A DNA stretch of 64,000 bases from positions 1-64,000 of the forward strand of contig NZ_JQKO01000011.1 of the NCBI RefSeq assembly GCF_000746085.1. Reading direction: 5' to 3'. Of the stretch, positions 54,952 to 63,991 are shown in pieces (position 1 is the first letter of the stretch; every line of letters starts with the position of its first letter). The notes beneath the pieces were generated by a model, which saw nothing but the letters and a program-made list of their open reading frames with translations, did no database searches and had not been told where the DNA came from. The position numbers and the translations under genes were made by a program. The DNA comes from Methylocapsa aurea (GTDB lineage: Bacteria > Pseudomonadota > Alphaproteobacteria > Rhizobiales > Beijerinckiaceae).

Positions 54952-55848
54952 TCAGTGTGGCCGCGCCGCGCCTAGGACCTTCGCCATCGTGGCGCCGAGT
55001 TCGCTTGGGCTTGGCGCCACCGTTAGTCCGTAGGATTTCATGATTTCGGATTTCTCGGCGGCGCTGTCGCCGGTCGCCGAGATGATCGCGCCGGCGTGGC
55101 CCATGCGCCGGCCCTTCGGCGCGGTGAGGCCGGCGACGTAGCCGACCACGGGTTTGGTCATGTTGTCCTTGATCCAGGCCGCGGCCTCGGCTTCCTGCGG
55201 GCCGCCGATCTCGCCGATCATCATGACCGCCTGCGTCTCCGGATCCTGCTCGAAGAGAATCAAATGATCGAGGAAGGAGCTGCCATTGATCGGATCGCCG
55301 CCGATGCCGACGCTGGTCGAAACGCCGATGCCAAGGTCCTTCATCTGCGCCGCCGCTTCATAGCCGAGCGTGCCCGAGCGGGAGACGATTCCGACGGCCC
55401 CCCGCATGTAGATGTTGCTGGGCATGATGCCGAGCATGGCCTTGCCGGGACTGATGATGCCGGCGCAGTTGGGCCCGACCATCAAGGTTCTGCGCCCGCG
55501 CTGATAGCGCAGCAGATAGCGCTTCACGCGCATCATGTCTTGCGCCGGAATCCCATCGGTGATCGAGCAGACGAGCTGGATCCCCGCATCGGCGGCCTCC
55601 ATGATCGCGTCGGCGCAATAGGGCGGCGCGACGAAGGTGATGCTGGCGGTCGCGTCGGTTGCCCGCACCGCCTCCTTCACCGTGTTGAACACCGGCAGGC
55701 CGAGATGCGTGGAGCCGCCCTTGCCGGGCGTGACGCCGCCGACCACCTTGGTCCCGCACGCGATCATTTCCTTGGCGTGGAATGTGCCTTTGTCGCCGGT
55801 GAAGCCCTGCACCAGGATCCGGCTGTTTTCATCGATTAATATGCTCAT
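54952..55848 (-). CDS. mtkB: Malate-CoA ligase alpha subunit (malate thiokinase)
   Basis: Together with MtkA it makes malyl-CoA from malate, CoA and ATP. The 298-residue protein is the SucD-type CoA-binding and phosphohistidine subunit: SILIDENSRILVQGFTGDKG at the start, VGGVTPGKGGSTHLGLPVFN, GIVSRSGTLGYEA, and His251 in RMGHAGAIIS as the phosphorylation site. The start at 55848 fits the family; an in-frame ATG at 55938 would add 30 non-family residues that fall in repeat sequence. It follows mtkA by 154 bp. Confidence 0.94.
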   Translation of the reverse strand: MSILIDENSRILVQGFTGDKGTFHAKEMIACGTKVVGGVTPGKGGSTHLGLPVFNTVKEAVRATDATASITFVAPPYCADAIMEAADAGIQLVCSITDGIPAQDMMRVKRYLLRYQRGRRTLMVGPNCAGIISPGKAMLGIMPSNIYMRGAVGIVSRSGTLGYEAAAQMKDLGIGVSTSVGIGGDPINGSSFLDHLILFEQDPETQAVMMIGEIGGPQEAEAAAWIKDNMTKPVVGYVAGLTAPKGRRMGHAGAIISATGDSAAEKSEIMKSYGLTVAPSPSELGATMAKVLGAARPH

Positions 55849-55863
55849 ATCGGCTACTCGCGG

Positions 55864-55920
55864 AGAGCATTTTCCGGCGAAGCTAGAGAGATTCGCGTCA
55901 AGAAAATGCGCCAAAACAAA
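55864..55920. repeat. Dispersed repeat, GAGCATTTTC type, copy between mtkA and mtkB
   Basis: GAGAGCATTTTCCGGCGAAG ... GATTCGCGTCAAGAAAATGC ... CAAAACAAA follows the 61811-61880 copy with the same hairpin order. It sits within an operon, so it is transcribed. Confidence 0.6.
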
Positions 55921-56002
55921 ACGGCGGGGCGGCGCCACTGATCGCGCGCAAGAGGGAGCCCCGGCCGTCGCGGGTTAGGTCATTCCAAATTCAGGTCGCC
56001 AA

Positions 56003-57208
56003 TCAGGTCGCGGCTGCGCGACGCTTCGGCGCCGTGGCCACCGCCGCGACCGCCGCCGACGCGGCTTCGGCGAGCGTGTCGGCGGAGATGATCGGCAGGC
56101 CGCTTTTCGCGATGATCTCTCGGCCGGCTTCGAAATTGGTGCCGGCGAGGCGCACCACGAGCGGAACGTCGACGTCGATTTCGCGGCAGGCGCGGACGAC
56201 GCCCTCGGCTACCCAATCGCATCGATTGATCCCGGCGAACACGTTGACCAGAATGGCCTTCACGTTGCGGTCGGACAAGACCAGGCGGAACGCCGCCGCG
56301 ACCCGCTCCGGCGAAGCACCGCCGCCGACGTCGAGGAAGTTGGCGGGATTGCCGCCGGCATATTTGATCATGTCCATCGTGGCCATCGCGAGGCCGGCGC
56401 CATTGACGATGCAGCCGATGTCGCCATCGAGGCCGACATAATTGAGATTATGCTCGGCGGCCTGCACCTCGCGCGGGTCTTCCTGCGAGTGGTCGCGCAT
56501 GTCGGCGATATTGCCGCGGCGAAACAGCGCGTTGTCGTCGAACGACATCTTGGCGTCGAGGGCCAGAACGCGATCGTCTGGCGTCAGCACCAGGGGATTG
56601 ATCTCGACCATGGTCGCGTCGAGATCGCGGAAGGCGCGATAGCAGCCGAGCATGGTGGCGACGGCGCGGCTGACCTGCTTGAGATTGAGCCCGAGGCCGA
56701 ATGCGATTTCGCGCGCCTCGAAAGCCTGCAGGCCGACCGCCGGTTCGACCACCACCTGGAGGATCTCCTCGGGATGATCCTTGGCGATTTCCTCGATTTC
56801 CATGCCGCCGAAGCGCGAGGCGATGATCCGCACGCGCTCCACTTTGCGGTCGAGCACGAAGCCCAAATAGATCTCGCGATCGAAAGGTTCGGCGACCTCG
56901 ATATAGACCCGCTGGACGACTTTGCCCTCGGGGCCTGTCTGATTGGTGACGAGGGTCGCGCCCAAGAGCTCGGTCGCGGCCGCGCGCACTTCATTGTAGG
57001 TCTTGCACAGTTTGACGCCGCCGGCCTTGCCGCGGCCGCCGGAATGGATTTGCGCCTTGACCGCCCAATGCCAGCCGCCAAGCTCGGTGGCGCAATAGAC
57101 GGCCTGTTCGGGACTATAGGCGACAGCGCCCTTGGGCGTCGCAACGCCGAAGTTGGCCAATATTTCCTTGGCCTGATATTCGTGAATGTCCAGCTTCGCC
57201 TCCTCCAC
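56003..57208 (-). CDS. mtkA: Malate-CoA ligase beta subunit (malate thiokinase)
   Basis: The ATP-grasp partner of MtkB, of SucC type: [38 protein letters not shown] (ATP-grasp glycine loop), [16 protein letters not shown] (metal ligands), [20 protein letters not shown] and GGGASPERV. At about 400 residues it is slightly longer than SucC, as MtkA usually is. The start is open: GTG at 57208, or CTG at 57193, which sits at the family-typical place 6 nt after GGAGGAG. The gene heads the leftward serine-cycle block and diverges from glycerate kinase. Confidence 0.94.
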   Translation of the reverse strand: MEEAKLDIHEYQAKEILANFGVATPKGAVAYSPEQAVYCATELGGWHWAVKAQIHSGGRGKAGGVKLCKTYNEVRAAATELLGATLVTNQTGPEGKVVQRVYIEVAEPFDREIYLGFVLDRKVERVRIIASRFGGMEIEEIAKDHPEEILQVVVEPAVGLQAFEAREIAFGLGLNLKQVSRAVATMLGCYRAFRDLDATMVEINPLVLTPDDRVLALDAKMSFDDNALFRRGNIADMRDHSQEDPREVQAAEHNLNYVGLDGDIGCIVNGAGLAMATMDMIKYAGGNPANFLDVGGGASPERVAAAFRLVLSDRNVKAILVNVFAGINRCDWVAEGVVRACREIDVDVPLVVRLAGTNFEAGREIIAKSGLPIISADTLAEAASAAVAAVATAPKRRAAAT

Positions 57209-57994
57209 ATTGCGGGGCCCCTCCGCTTGGCGCGGGCTCGCCCGTTACACATCCCTTGATCGCGCGCTCGCGGAACTTTCGTGCTGCCCTTTCAGCTTGC
57301 TTGTCTTGACGCGGGCGCCGCCGGCCGAAACATCGCCGCCACGGCGCCACGCGAAAGCTTTTCCTTCAATCCTGACTGTGGCGACCGTTAACTTTCATCA
57401 TTGTCTAGACCGGCGGCGGCGGCGGGGCAAGCAGCCTGTCGCGTTCCCGACCGCGCCGTCCGACAAATGGCGCTTCTTGGCCGACCGCAACTGCCAAAAG
57501 TCTTCGCAGCCGGGAAATTCCGCCGCCGGAGTCTTCGTGGCGGGCATTTTGTGGTTGGCGTTTTGGCGGCTGAAGTCCCGGCGCCCGTAAAAACGAGAAC
57601 GTCCCGTAACATCACTTTGTAACGCATTTATTTGTCTCGGATGGGGCTTGGTCTCGCTAAGTTTTCAAAAGGCGGCGGGAGCCGGAGCAGAAACATTAAA
57701 GGGTCGGATCAGAAACGGTTGGATGAGAAAAGGGTTGAAAGACCGACATTTGCGGTTATAGAACGGCGTCATCAGGCGCAATAAGAAGACCCGGCTTGCG
57801 GGGCGGCTCCAGGGGGAAGCGCGACGCGGCGGCCATTTTGAAACCGGCGCGGTCGATTGCCGATCGATCAGCTTCCTAATTCTCTTCTTCCGATTTCTCT
57901 TGTCTCGAATTTCCTATCTCTGAAAGAAATCGCGCCCAAGAAATCGCCGATTTCAAGAACCCGGCAAACGACGTTAAGGCGGATTCAACTTGCC
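57209..57994. other. Divergent control region of the two serine-cycle blocks
   Basis: Nearly 790 bp separate mtkA from the glycerate kinase gene. No convincing gene is present. A sigma-70-like element is listed separately. The region is the obvious place for a shared regulator (a QscR-type LysR protein controls these genes in Methylobacterium), but no regulator gene or clear operator is visible here. Confidence 0.5.
57735..57762 (+). promoter_or_regulatory. Sigma-70-like promoter ahead of the glycerate kinase block
   Basis: TTGAAA and TATAGA stand 16 nt apart. Transcription would start near 57770, giving a leader of about 225 nt before the glycerate kinase gene. Prediction by eye only. Confidence 0.4.
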
Positions 57995-59260
57995 ATGGCT
58001 TTCGATCCTCGCCAACTGCTTTTGAACATGTTTGACGCGGCGGTGGGCGCGGCCTCGCCCGAGCGGTGCGTTCCGCCGCATCTGCCGCCTCGGCCCGCTG
58101 GCCGAACCATTGTGGTCGGCGCCGGCAAGGCGGCGGGCGCCATGGCCAAGGCGGTCGAAGATCATTGGCCGGGGCCGATCGAAGGACTCGTCGTCACCCG
58201 CTATGGGCATGGCGCGCCCTGCCGGGCCATTGAGGTCGTCGAGGCGGGCCATCCGGTGCCGGACGCCGCTGGAAGGGAGGCGGCCGAGCGCATTCTTTCA
58301 ATGGTTCAAGGTCTTACCGCCGACGATCTGGTGCTTTGCCTCATTTCGGGCGGCGGCTCCTCTTTGCTCGCTTTGCCGGCGCCCGGCGTGAGCTTGACCG
58401 ATAAGCAGGCCATTAATAAAGCCCTGTTGAAGAGCGGCGCGACCATTTCCGAAATGAATTGCGTGCGCAAACATCTCTCGGCGATCAAGGGCGGCAGGCT
58501 TGCCGCAGCCGCGGCGCCGGCCCGGGTGGTCGCGCTGATGATCTCGGACGTGCCGGGCGACGATCCTTGCGTCATCGCCTCCGGGCCAACGGTCGCCGAT
58601 CCGACGACCGCGGCGGAGGCGCTCGCCATCCTGCGCAAATATGCGATCGCCGCGCCGGATAACGTCCTCGCGCATCTTGGCTCGCCGCAAGCGGAGACGC
58701 TGAAGCCCGGCGATCCGCGGCTGGCTGGGGTCGCCAATGTCATGATCGCAACGCCGCAATCCTCCCTTGAAGCCGCTGCTGCGGTGGCGCGGAGCGCGGG
58801 CGCGACGCCCCTCATCCTCGCCAATGCGATCGAGGGCGAGGCCCGCGACGTTGCTTTGGTGCATGCGGCGATCGCGCGTCAATCCTATGATTTCGATCAG
58901 CCTTTGGCTCCTCCCTGCGTCCTGATCTCGGGCGGCGAGACCACCGTCACGGTGCGCGGGACGGGCCGCGGCGGCCGCAATGCGGAATTCCTTCTGGCGC
59001 TCGCCGTCGCCTTGGACGGCCATCCTGGCATCCATGCGCTCGCCGCTGACACCGATGGGATCGATGGCACGGAAGATAACGCAGGCGCCGTGCTGGCGCC
59101 TGACAGCATAGCGCGCGCCGCCGCGATCGGCGTTGGCGCCAAGGCGCGACTTGCGGACAATGATGGCTATGGATTCTTTTCGGCCATTGGCGATCTCGTC
59201 GTCACCGGACCGACGCGCACCAATGTGAATGATTTTCGCGCCATCCTCGTGCGTTGCTGA
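57995..59260 (+). CDS. gck: Glycerate 2-kinase (MOFRL family; serine cycle)
   Basis: The enzyme phosphorylates glycerate to 2-phosphoglycerate, which goes on to PEP via enolase. The 421-residue protein has the DUF4147/MOFRL plan: IVVGAGKAAGAMAKAVEDHW, LISGGGSSLLALPAPGVSL, ISDVPGDDPCVIASGPT, and the C-terminal VLISGGETTVTVRG and GGRNAEFLLALA motifs with DTDGIDG. The ATG at 57995 fits the family, although the ribosome site is weak and the frame is open to 57857. It begins the rightward block and is 150 bp before sga. Confidence 0.92.
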   Translation: MAFDPRQLLLNMFDAAVGAASPERCVPPHLPPRPAGRTIVVGAGKAAGAMAKAVEDHWPGPIEGLVVTRYGHGAPCRAIEVVEAGHPVPDAAGREAAERILSMVQGLTADDLVLCLISGGGSSLLALPAPGVSLTDKQAINKALLKSGATISEMNCVRKHLSAIKGGRLAAAAAPARVVALMISDVPGDDPCVIASGPTVADPTTAAEALAILRKYAIAAPDNVLAHLGSPQAETLKPGDPRLAGVANVMIATPQSSLEAAAAVARSAGATPLILANAIEGEARDVALVHAAIARQSYDFDQPLAPPCVLISGGETTVTVRGTGRGGRNAEFLLALAVALDGHPGIHALAADTDGIDGTEDNAGAVLAPDSIARAAAIGVGAKARLADNDGYGFFSAIGDLVVTGPTRTNVNDFRAILVRC

Positions 59261-59408
59261 CGGCGGACGGTCACTTGTGAGATGCGAATCTGTGCGATAG
59301 GACAACGCGCGCGCATTTTTTAGCGCGGCGAAAGGCTGTTTGGCGCTGACTTGTGGTTGGCGTTATTTTCGTGGATATTGCCGCCGGCAATAAAATGGAG
59401 GATTCACT

Positions 59409-60647
59409 ATGGCGGGCCGCCACTTTCTTTTTGTCCCTGGACCGACCAATGTGCCAGACCGCGTTTTGCGGGCCATGCTCGTGGCGATGGAGGACCATCG
59501 GTCCTCGAAATTTCCCGAGCTGACATTGCCGTTATTCCAGGATCTGAAGAAGGTCTTCAAGAGCACCGACGGACAGGTGTTCATTTTTCCATCGTCCGGC
59601 ACTGGCGCTTGGGAGGCTGGGTTCAGCAATACTTTGTCGCCCGGCGACAAAGTGCTCGCCTCGCGTTTCGGCCAGTTCAGCCATTTGTGGATCGACATGG
59701 CCCAGCGGCTCGGCCTCGATGTGCAGGTGCTCGAGGAGGAGTGGGGCACCGGCGTGAAGCCGGAGAAGATCGAGGAGATCCTGCGCGCGGACAAGGCGCA
59801 TGCGATCAAGGGCGTCATGGCGGTTCACAATGAGACCGCGACCGGCGTCACAAGCGACATCGGCGCCGTGCGCAAGGCCATCGACGCCGCCAATCATCCG
59901 GCGCTTCTTTTCGTCGACGGCGTGAGCTCGATCGGCAGCCTCGATTTCCGCACCGACGAATGGCGCGTCGATCTCGCCATCGCCGGTTCGCAAAAGGGTC
60001 TTATGCTGCCGGCGGGCCTTGGCATCGTCTGCGCCAGCCCGCGCGCGCTCGAGGCCAGCAAGACCGCTGGACTGAAACGCGTCTTCTTCGATTTCAACGA
60101 CATGATCAAGGCCAACGCGACGGGCTATTTCCCCTACACGCCGGCGCTGCCGATGCTGTACGGCCTGCGCGAGTCGCTCAAGATCCTGTTTGAGGAAAAG
60201 CTCGAACACGTGTTCGAACGTCATCATGTTCTGGCCGGCGGCGTCCGCGCTGCGGTCAAGGCCTGGGGTCTCAAGCCCTGCGCCACGGAGCCGAAATGGT
60301 ATTCGGACACGGTCACCGCGATTGTGGTTCCGCCGGGAATCAACGGCGCCGACGTGATCGACGCTGCCTATCGCCGCTATAATCTGTCGCTCGGCGCCGG
60401 TCTGTCGCAGGTCGCCGGAAAAGTGTTCCGCATCGGCCATCTTGGCGATCTCAACGACCTCATGGTCCTTGGTGCCATTGGCGGCGCGGAAATGGCGATG
60501 GCCGATGTCGGCATCGACGTCAAACTCGGCAGCGGCGTCGGCGCGGCGCAGGCGCATTTCCGCGCGCATGTCATGGCCAAGGAAAAGAAGCCGACCGAAC
60601 AGGAGCGCTTCGCCGAAGTCCATCCGGAAGGCGTTCTCAACGACTAA
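59409..60647 (+). CDS. sga: Serine-glyoxylate aminotransferase (serine cycle)
   Basis: This PLP enzyme turns serine plus glyoxylate into hydroxypyruvate plus glycine. The 412 residues begin GRHFLFVPGPTNVPDRVLRA, contain PSSGTGAWEAGFSN, the PLP-site aspartate region LLFVDGVSSIGSL and the PLP lysine Lys196 in AGSQKGLMLP, and end with the family's GSGVGAAQAHF. GGAGG stands 7 nt before the ATG. A hairpin follows the stop and hprA lies 225 bp downstream. Confidence 0.97.
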   Translation: MAGRHFLFVPGPTNVPDRVLRAMLVAMEDHRSSKFPELTLPLFQDLKKVFKSTDGQVFIFPSSGTGAWEAGFSNTLSPGDKVLASRFGQFSHLWIDMAQRLGLDVQVLEEEWGTGVKPEKIEEILRADKAHAIKGVMAVHNETATGVTSDIGAVRKAIDAANHPALLFVDGVSSIGSLDFRTDEWRVDLAIAGSQKGLMLPAGLGIVCASPRALEASKTAGLKRVFFDFNDMIKANATGYFPYTPALPMLYGLRESLKILFEEKLEHVFERHHVLAGGVRAAVKAWGLKPCATEPKWYSDTVTAIVVPPGINGADVIDAAYRRYNLSLGAGLSQVAGKVFRIGHLGDLNDLMVLGAIGGAEMAMADVGIDVKLGSGVGAAQAHFRAHVMAKEKKPTEQERFAEVHPEGVLND

Positions 60648-60671
60648 GCCGCTGAGACCCTAACGTCCCAA

Positions 60672-60707
60672 AGCGGGTTTCCGATCAAGGTTGATCGGGA
60701 GCCCGCT
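60672..60707. repeat. Inverted repeat between sga and hprA
   Basis: AGCGGG/CCCGCT and the inner CCGATCAA/TTGATCGG pair around a 2-nt loop. No T-run follows, so it would be a partial terminator or an mRNA-stabilising 3' structure rather than a full stop. Confidence 0.6.
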
Positions 60708-60871
60708 CAGGTTTCAAGAATGTCTCGCGTCGTCCGCGGCGGTCCGCGTCCGGTCGCGCTGCGCCGCTCAGGCTCGAAGCGCCCCAGCGCGGGCGGCGCG
60801 CCGCCGCGAGCATGGCCTAAACCCTTGGCAATTGTTGAAGAGCGACAACGCGCTTTAAGAGAGATCACGCC

Positions 60872-61813
60872 GTGCAACACTCGATCGTCTTTCTCGACCG
60901 TTCGACCCTCGAGGCCAATCTGCGGACGCCCAATTTCCCGCATAGCTACAAGGAATATCCGGTCACAACGGTCGACGAGATCGTCGACCGGCTCGGCGAC
61001 GCCACGATCGCAATCATCAACAAGGTGCCGATGCGCGAGGCGACGCTCGCCAAGCTTCCCAATCTCAAATTGATCGCGGTGGCGGCGACCGGCACCGATG
61101 TGGTCGATAAGGGCTACGCCAAGGCGCATGGCATTATCGTCTCGAACATCCGCAACTATGCCTTCAATACAGTTCCGGAGCATGTCTTCGCGCTTGCGTT
61201 CGCGCTGCGCCGCAACATCCTCGCCTATCGAGACGATGTGCGCGCCGGGCGCTGGCAGGAATGCGACCAGTTTTGCTTCTTCGACCATCCGATCCACGAC
61301 ATGCGCGGTTCGACCATCGGCATCATCGGCTATGGCGCGATCGGCAAGGCGGTCGCGCGAATTGCGGAAGCCTTCGAGATGAAGGTGTTGCCCTATGACG
61401 CGTTCCCGCAACCGGGCCTCGTCGATTTGGAAACCTTGCTGCGCGAGAGCGACATCATCACGCTCCATGCGCCGCTGACGGCCGAGACAAAAAACATGAT
61501 CGGCGAGCGTGAATTGAAGCTGATGAAGCCGGGCGCCATTCTGATCAATACCGGCCGTGGCGGCCTCGTCGACGAGGAGGCCTTGGCGCAAGCGCTGACG
61601 CAGGGCGTCATTGGCGGGGCCGGCTTCGACGTGCTGACCACGGAGCCGCCCAAGCAGGGCAATATCCTGCTCGATCTGAAGCTGCCGAATTTCATCATAA
61701 CGCCGCATGTCGCCTGGGCGAGCCGCGAGGCGATGCAAATCCTCGCCGATCAGCTCATCGATAATGTCGAGGCCTTTGTCGCTGGAAAGCCGCAAAACGT
61801 GGTGGAAGCCTAG
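60872..61813 (+). CDS. hprA: Hydroxypyruvate reductase (serine cycle)
   Basis: HprA reduces hydroxypyruvate to D-glycerate with NADH. The 313-residue D-2-hydroxyacid dehydrogenase has the nucleotide motif GIIGYGAIGKAVA, the arginine region NTGRGGLVDEEALAQAL, the glutamate in DVLTTEPP, and the catalytic histidine in ITPHVAW. The start is GTG at 60872, preceded by AGAGAG. It lies between sga and ftfL; the mtdA and fch genes that follow hprA in Methylobacterium are absent here. Confidence 0.95.
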   Translation: MQHSIVFLDRSTLEANLRTPNFPHSYKEYPVTTVDEIVDRLGDATIAIINKVPMREATLAKLPNLKLIAVAATGTDVVDKGYAKAHGIIVSNIRNYAFNTVPEHVFALAFALRRNILAYRDDVRAGRWQECDQFCFFDHPIHDMRGSTIGIIGYGAIGKAVARIAEAFEMKVLPYDAFPQPGLVDLETLLRESDIITLHAPLTAETKNMIGERELKLMKPGAILINTGRGGLVDEEALAQALTQGVIGGAGFDVLTTEPPKQGNILLDLKLPNFIITPHVAWASREAMQILADQLIDNVEAFVAGKPQNVVEA

Positions 61814-61916
61814 AGCATTTTCGAGCGAAGTGGATGCCGGTTCACGTTAAGAGAATGCGATAAAACTAAAGACCTAGAGCTGCTTTCTGATTCCGCCGAA
61901 ACTGAAAGCGCTCTAG
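61811..61916. repeat. Dispersed repeat, TAGAGCATTTTC type, copy 2
   Basis: TAGAGCATTTTCGAGCGAAG with TTCACGTTAAGAGAATGCG, then AAAACTAAAGACCTAGAGCTG and a closing GCGCTCTAGA. Same order as 30371-30450 and partly 55864-55920. A further copy seems to begin at 63990. Confidence 0.75.
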
Positions 61917-61918
61917 AG

Positions 61919-61999
61919 GCATGGTCCCAAGATGCTGGGGGCTTTTTGGATAAGACCATGCGGCGAGTCGGTAAGATTGAGAGCGTGATCGGCTCCGAC
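61919..61999. repeat. Dispersed repeat, ATGGTCC...CTTTTTGGAT type, copy 2
   Basis: ATGGTCCCAAGATGCTGGGG-GCTTTTTGGATAAGACCATGCG ... GAGCGTGATC keeps the motif order of 16241-16313. Non-coding. Confidence 0.5.
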
Positions 62000-62071
62000 A
62001 ATATCTGGTCACGCTTTCGACCGTTGTAAGCGACGCGGATGCTGGCTGGCATTTCAGGCGCAGCATTGACT

Positions 62072-62187
62072 TAGAGCGCGTTCCGATTGGATGGAATCAT
62101 CTAATCGATAAGAACTCGCTCCAGATCAATAAGTTGGAGCATGTTCTGATCGAAAAAGTCGATCAACTTTTTCGGAACATGCTCTAG
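62072..62187. repeat. Dispersed repeat, AGAGCGC type, fullest copy
   Basis: Begins AGAGCGCGTTCCGATTGG and ends in a long palindrome GAGCATGTTC...CGAAAAAGT...ACTTTTTCGGAACATGCTC (62137-62185). Related copies are at 20616-20718 and 50551-50644; the palindrome core relates to 7865-7909. With the two preceding blocks it fills the 500-bp hprA-ftfL gap. Confidence 0.75.
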
Positions 62188-62314
62188 ATCGATTTGAACG
62201 TCAGTCGAACCATGCTGCCGGTGGCGCGCAACGCAGGGTCGACGAAGGGAAAAAGCTGAACCGATTCGACGCCCGGCGAAATCGGCGCAAGCGCAGCTTC
62301 GAGAGGAGGGACTC

Positions 62315-63991
62315 ATGCCCGCGGACATTGAAATTGCCCAGCAAGCCAAGATGCAGCGCATCACCCAGGTGGCGCTCGAAAAGCTAGGCGTCGCGGATGA
62401 AAATCTCGAGCCCTACGGCCACTTCATGGCCAAGATATCGCTGGACTATATCAATAGTCTCGCGGACCGGCCCGACGGCAAGCTGATTCTGGTGACCGCG
62501 ATCAGTCCAACCCCCGCGGGCGAAGGCAAGACCACCACCACGGTTGGCCTTGGCGATGCGCTGAACCGGATCGGCAAGAAGGCCTCGATCTGCCTGCGCG
62601 AGCCCTCGCTCGGCCCGGTCTTCGGCATGAAGGGCGGCGCGGCGGGCGGCGGCTATGCGCAAGTCGTTCCGATGGAGGAGATCAATCTTCATTTTACGGG
62701 CGACTTCGCCGCGATCGGACTGGCCCATAATCTGCTGGCCGCTATGATCGACAATCACATCCACCATGGCAATGAGTTGGGGTTCGACGTCCGGCGCATC
62801 GCCTGGAAGCGCGTCGTCGATATGAACGACCGGGCGCTGCGGCAGATCACCGTGGGCCTCGGCGGTCCGGCGAACGGGTTTCCGCGCGAGGACGGATTCG
62901 ACATCGTCGTCGCCTCCGAAGTGATGGCGATATTCTGCCTGGCGACTTCCATCAAGGACCTGAAGGACCGTTTGGCCAAGATCGTGGTGGGATATACGCG
63001 GGAGCAGAAGCCGATCCTTGCCGGCGACCTGAACGCCCATGGCGCCATGGCCGTGCTCCTGAAAAACGCCTTGCAGCCCAATCTCGTGCAAACGCTCGAA
63101 AACAACCCCGCCTTCATCCATGGCGGGCCCTTCGCCAACATCGCTCATGGATGCAACTCGGTTCTCGCCACCAAGACGGCGCTGAAACTGTCGGATTATG
63201 TGGTGACGGAAGCCGGCTTCGGCGCGGATCTCGGGGCCGAAAAATTCGTTGACATAAAATGCCGCAAGTCCGGATTGCGTCCGCAGGCGGCGGTGATCGT
63301 GGCCACCATCCGCGCCCTCAAATATCATGGCGGCGTCGATCTCAAGGAACTCAACGCGGAAAACCTCGAGGCCTTGACGAAGGGCATCGCCAACCTGGAG
63401 CGTCACGTCAACAATATTCGCAACCACTACGGCCTTCCCTGCATCGTCGCGATCAACCATTTCACCTTCGATACGGAAGCCGAGATCGATCTTCTCAAGA
63501 AGAAAATGGCGCATCACGAAGCCCCGGTCGTGGTCTGCCGGCATTGGGCGCAAGGCGGCGCCGGCGCCGAGGATCTGGCCCGCCTGGTCGTCGATATCGT
63601 CGACAAGACGCCGGCTGACTTCCGTTTCGTCTATGAGGAATCGGCGACGCTTTGGGACAAGGTGGTTGCGGTGGCCACCAAACTATATGGCGCGAGCGGG
63701 GTGACGGCGGACTCGAAAATCCGCAATCAGATCCAGAAATTGCAGGAAGCGGGCTATGGCGGATACCCGATTTGCATCGCCAAGACCCAGTATTCCTTCT
63801 CCACGGATTCGAAGCTGCGCGGCGCGCCGACCAATCATGAGATCAATATCCGCGAAGTTAGGCTCGCGGCGGGCGCCGAGTTCATCGTCCTGGTGTGCGG
63901 CGACGTCATGACCATGCCGGGCCTGCCCAAGGCGCCGTCGGCGATCAAGATCGACCTCGATGACGCCGGCAAGGTCGTGGGGCTTTTCTAG
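62315..63991 (+). CDS. ftfL: Formate-tetrahydrofolate ligase
   Basis: FtfL makes 10-formyl-THF from formate, ATP and tetrahydrofolate and is the entry for formate carbon into the serine cycle. The 558 residues have the P-loop-like [34 protein letters not shown], the [15 protein letters not shown] motif and the C-terminal [15 protein letters not shown]. Strong GAGGAGGG precedes the ATG. The gene is preceded by about 500 bp of dispersed repeats, so it may have its own promoter. Confidence 0.97.
   Translation: MPADIEIAQQAKMQRITQVALEKLGVADENLEPYGHFMAKISLDYINSLADRPDGKLILVTAISPTPAGEGKTTTTVGLGDALNRIGKKASICLREPSLGPVFGMKGGAAGGGYAQVVPMEEINLHFTGDFAAIGLAHNLLAAMIDNHIHHGNELGFDVRRIAWKRVVDMNDRALRQITVGLGGPANGFPREDGFDIVVASEVMAIFCLATSIKDLKDRLAKIVVGYTREQKPILAGDLNAHGAMAVLLKNALQPNLVQTLENNPAFIHGGPFANIAHGCNSVLATKTALKLSDYVVTEAGFGADLGAEKFVDIKCRKSGLRPQAAVIVATIRALKYHGGVDLKELNAENLEALTKGIANLERHVNNIRNHYGLPCIVAINHFTFDTEAEIDLLKKKMAHHEAPVVVCRHWAQGGAGAEDLARLVVDIVDKTPADFRFVYEESATLWDKVVAVATKLYGASGVTADSKIRNQIQKLQEAGYGGYPICIAKTQYSFSTDSKLRGAPTNHEINIREVRLAAGAEFIVLVCGDVMTMPGLPKAPSAIKIDLDDAGKVVGLF

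Noticed and set aside
7865-62187. CRISPR array
   Set aside because: Repeats are dispersed, of several families and variable spacing; there are no regular spacers and no cas genes.
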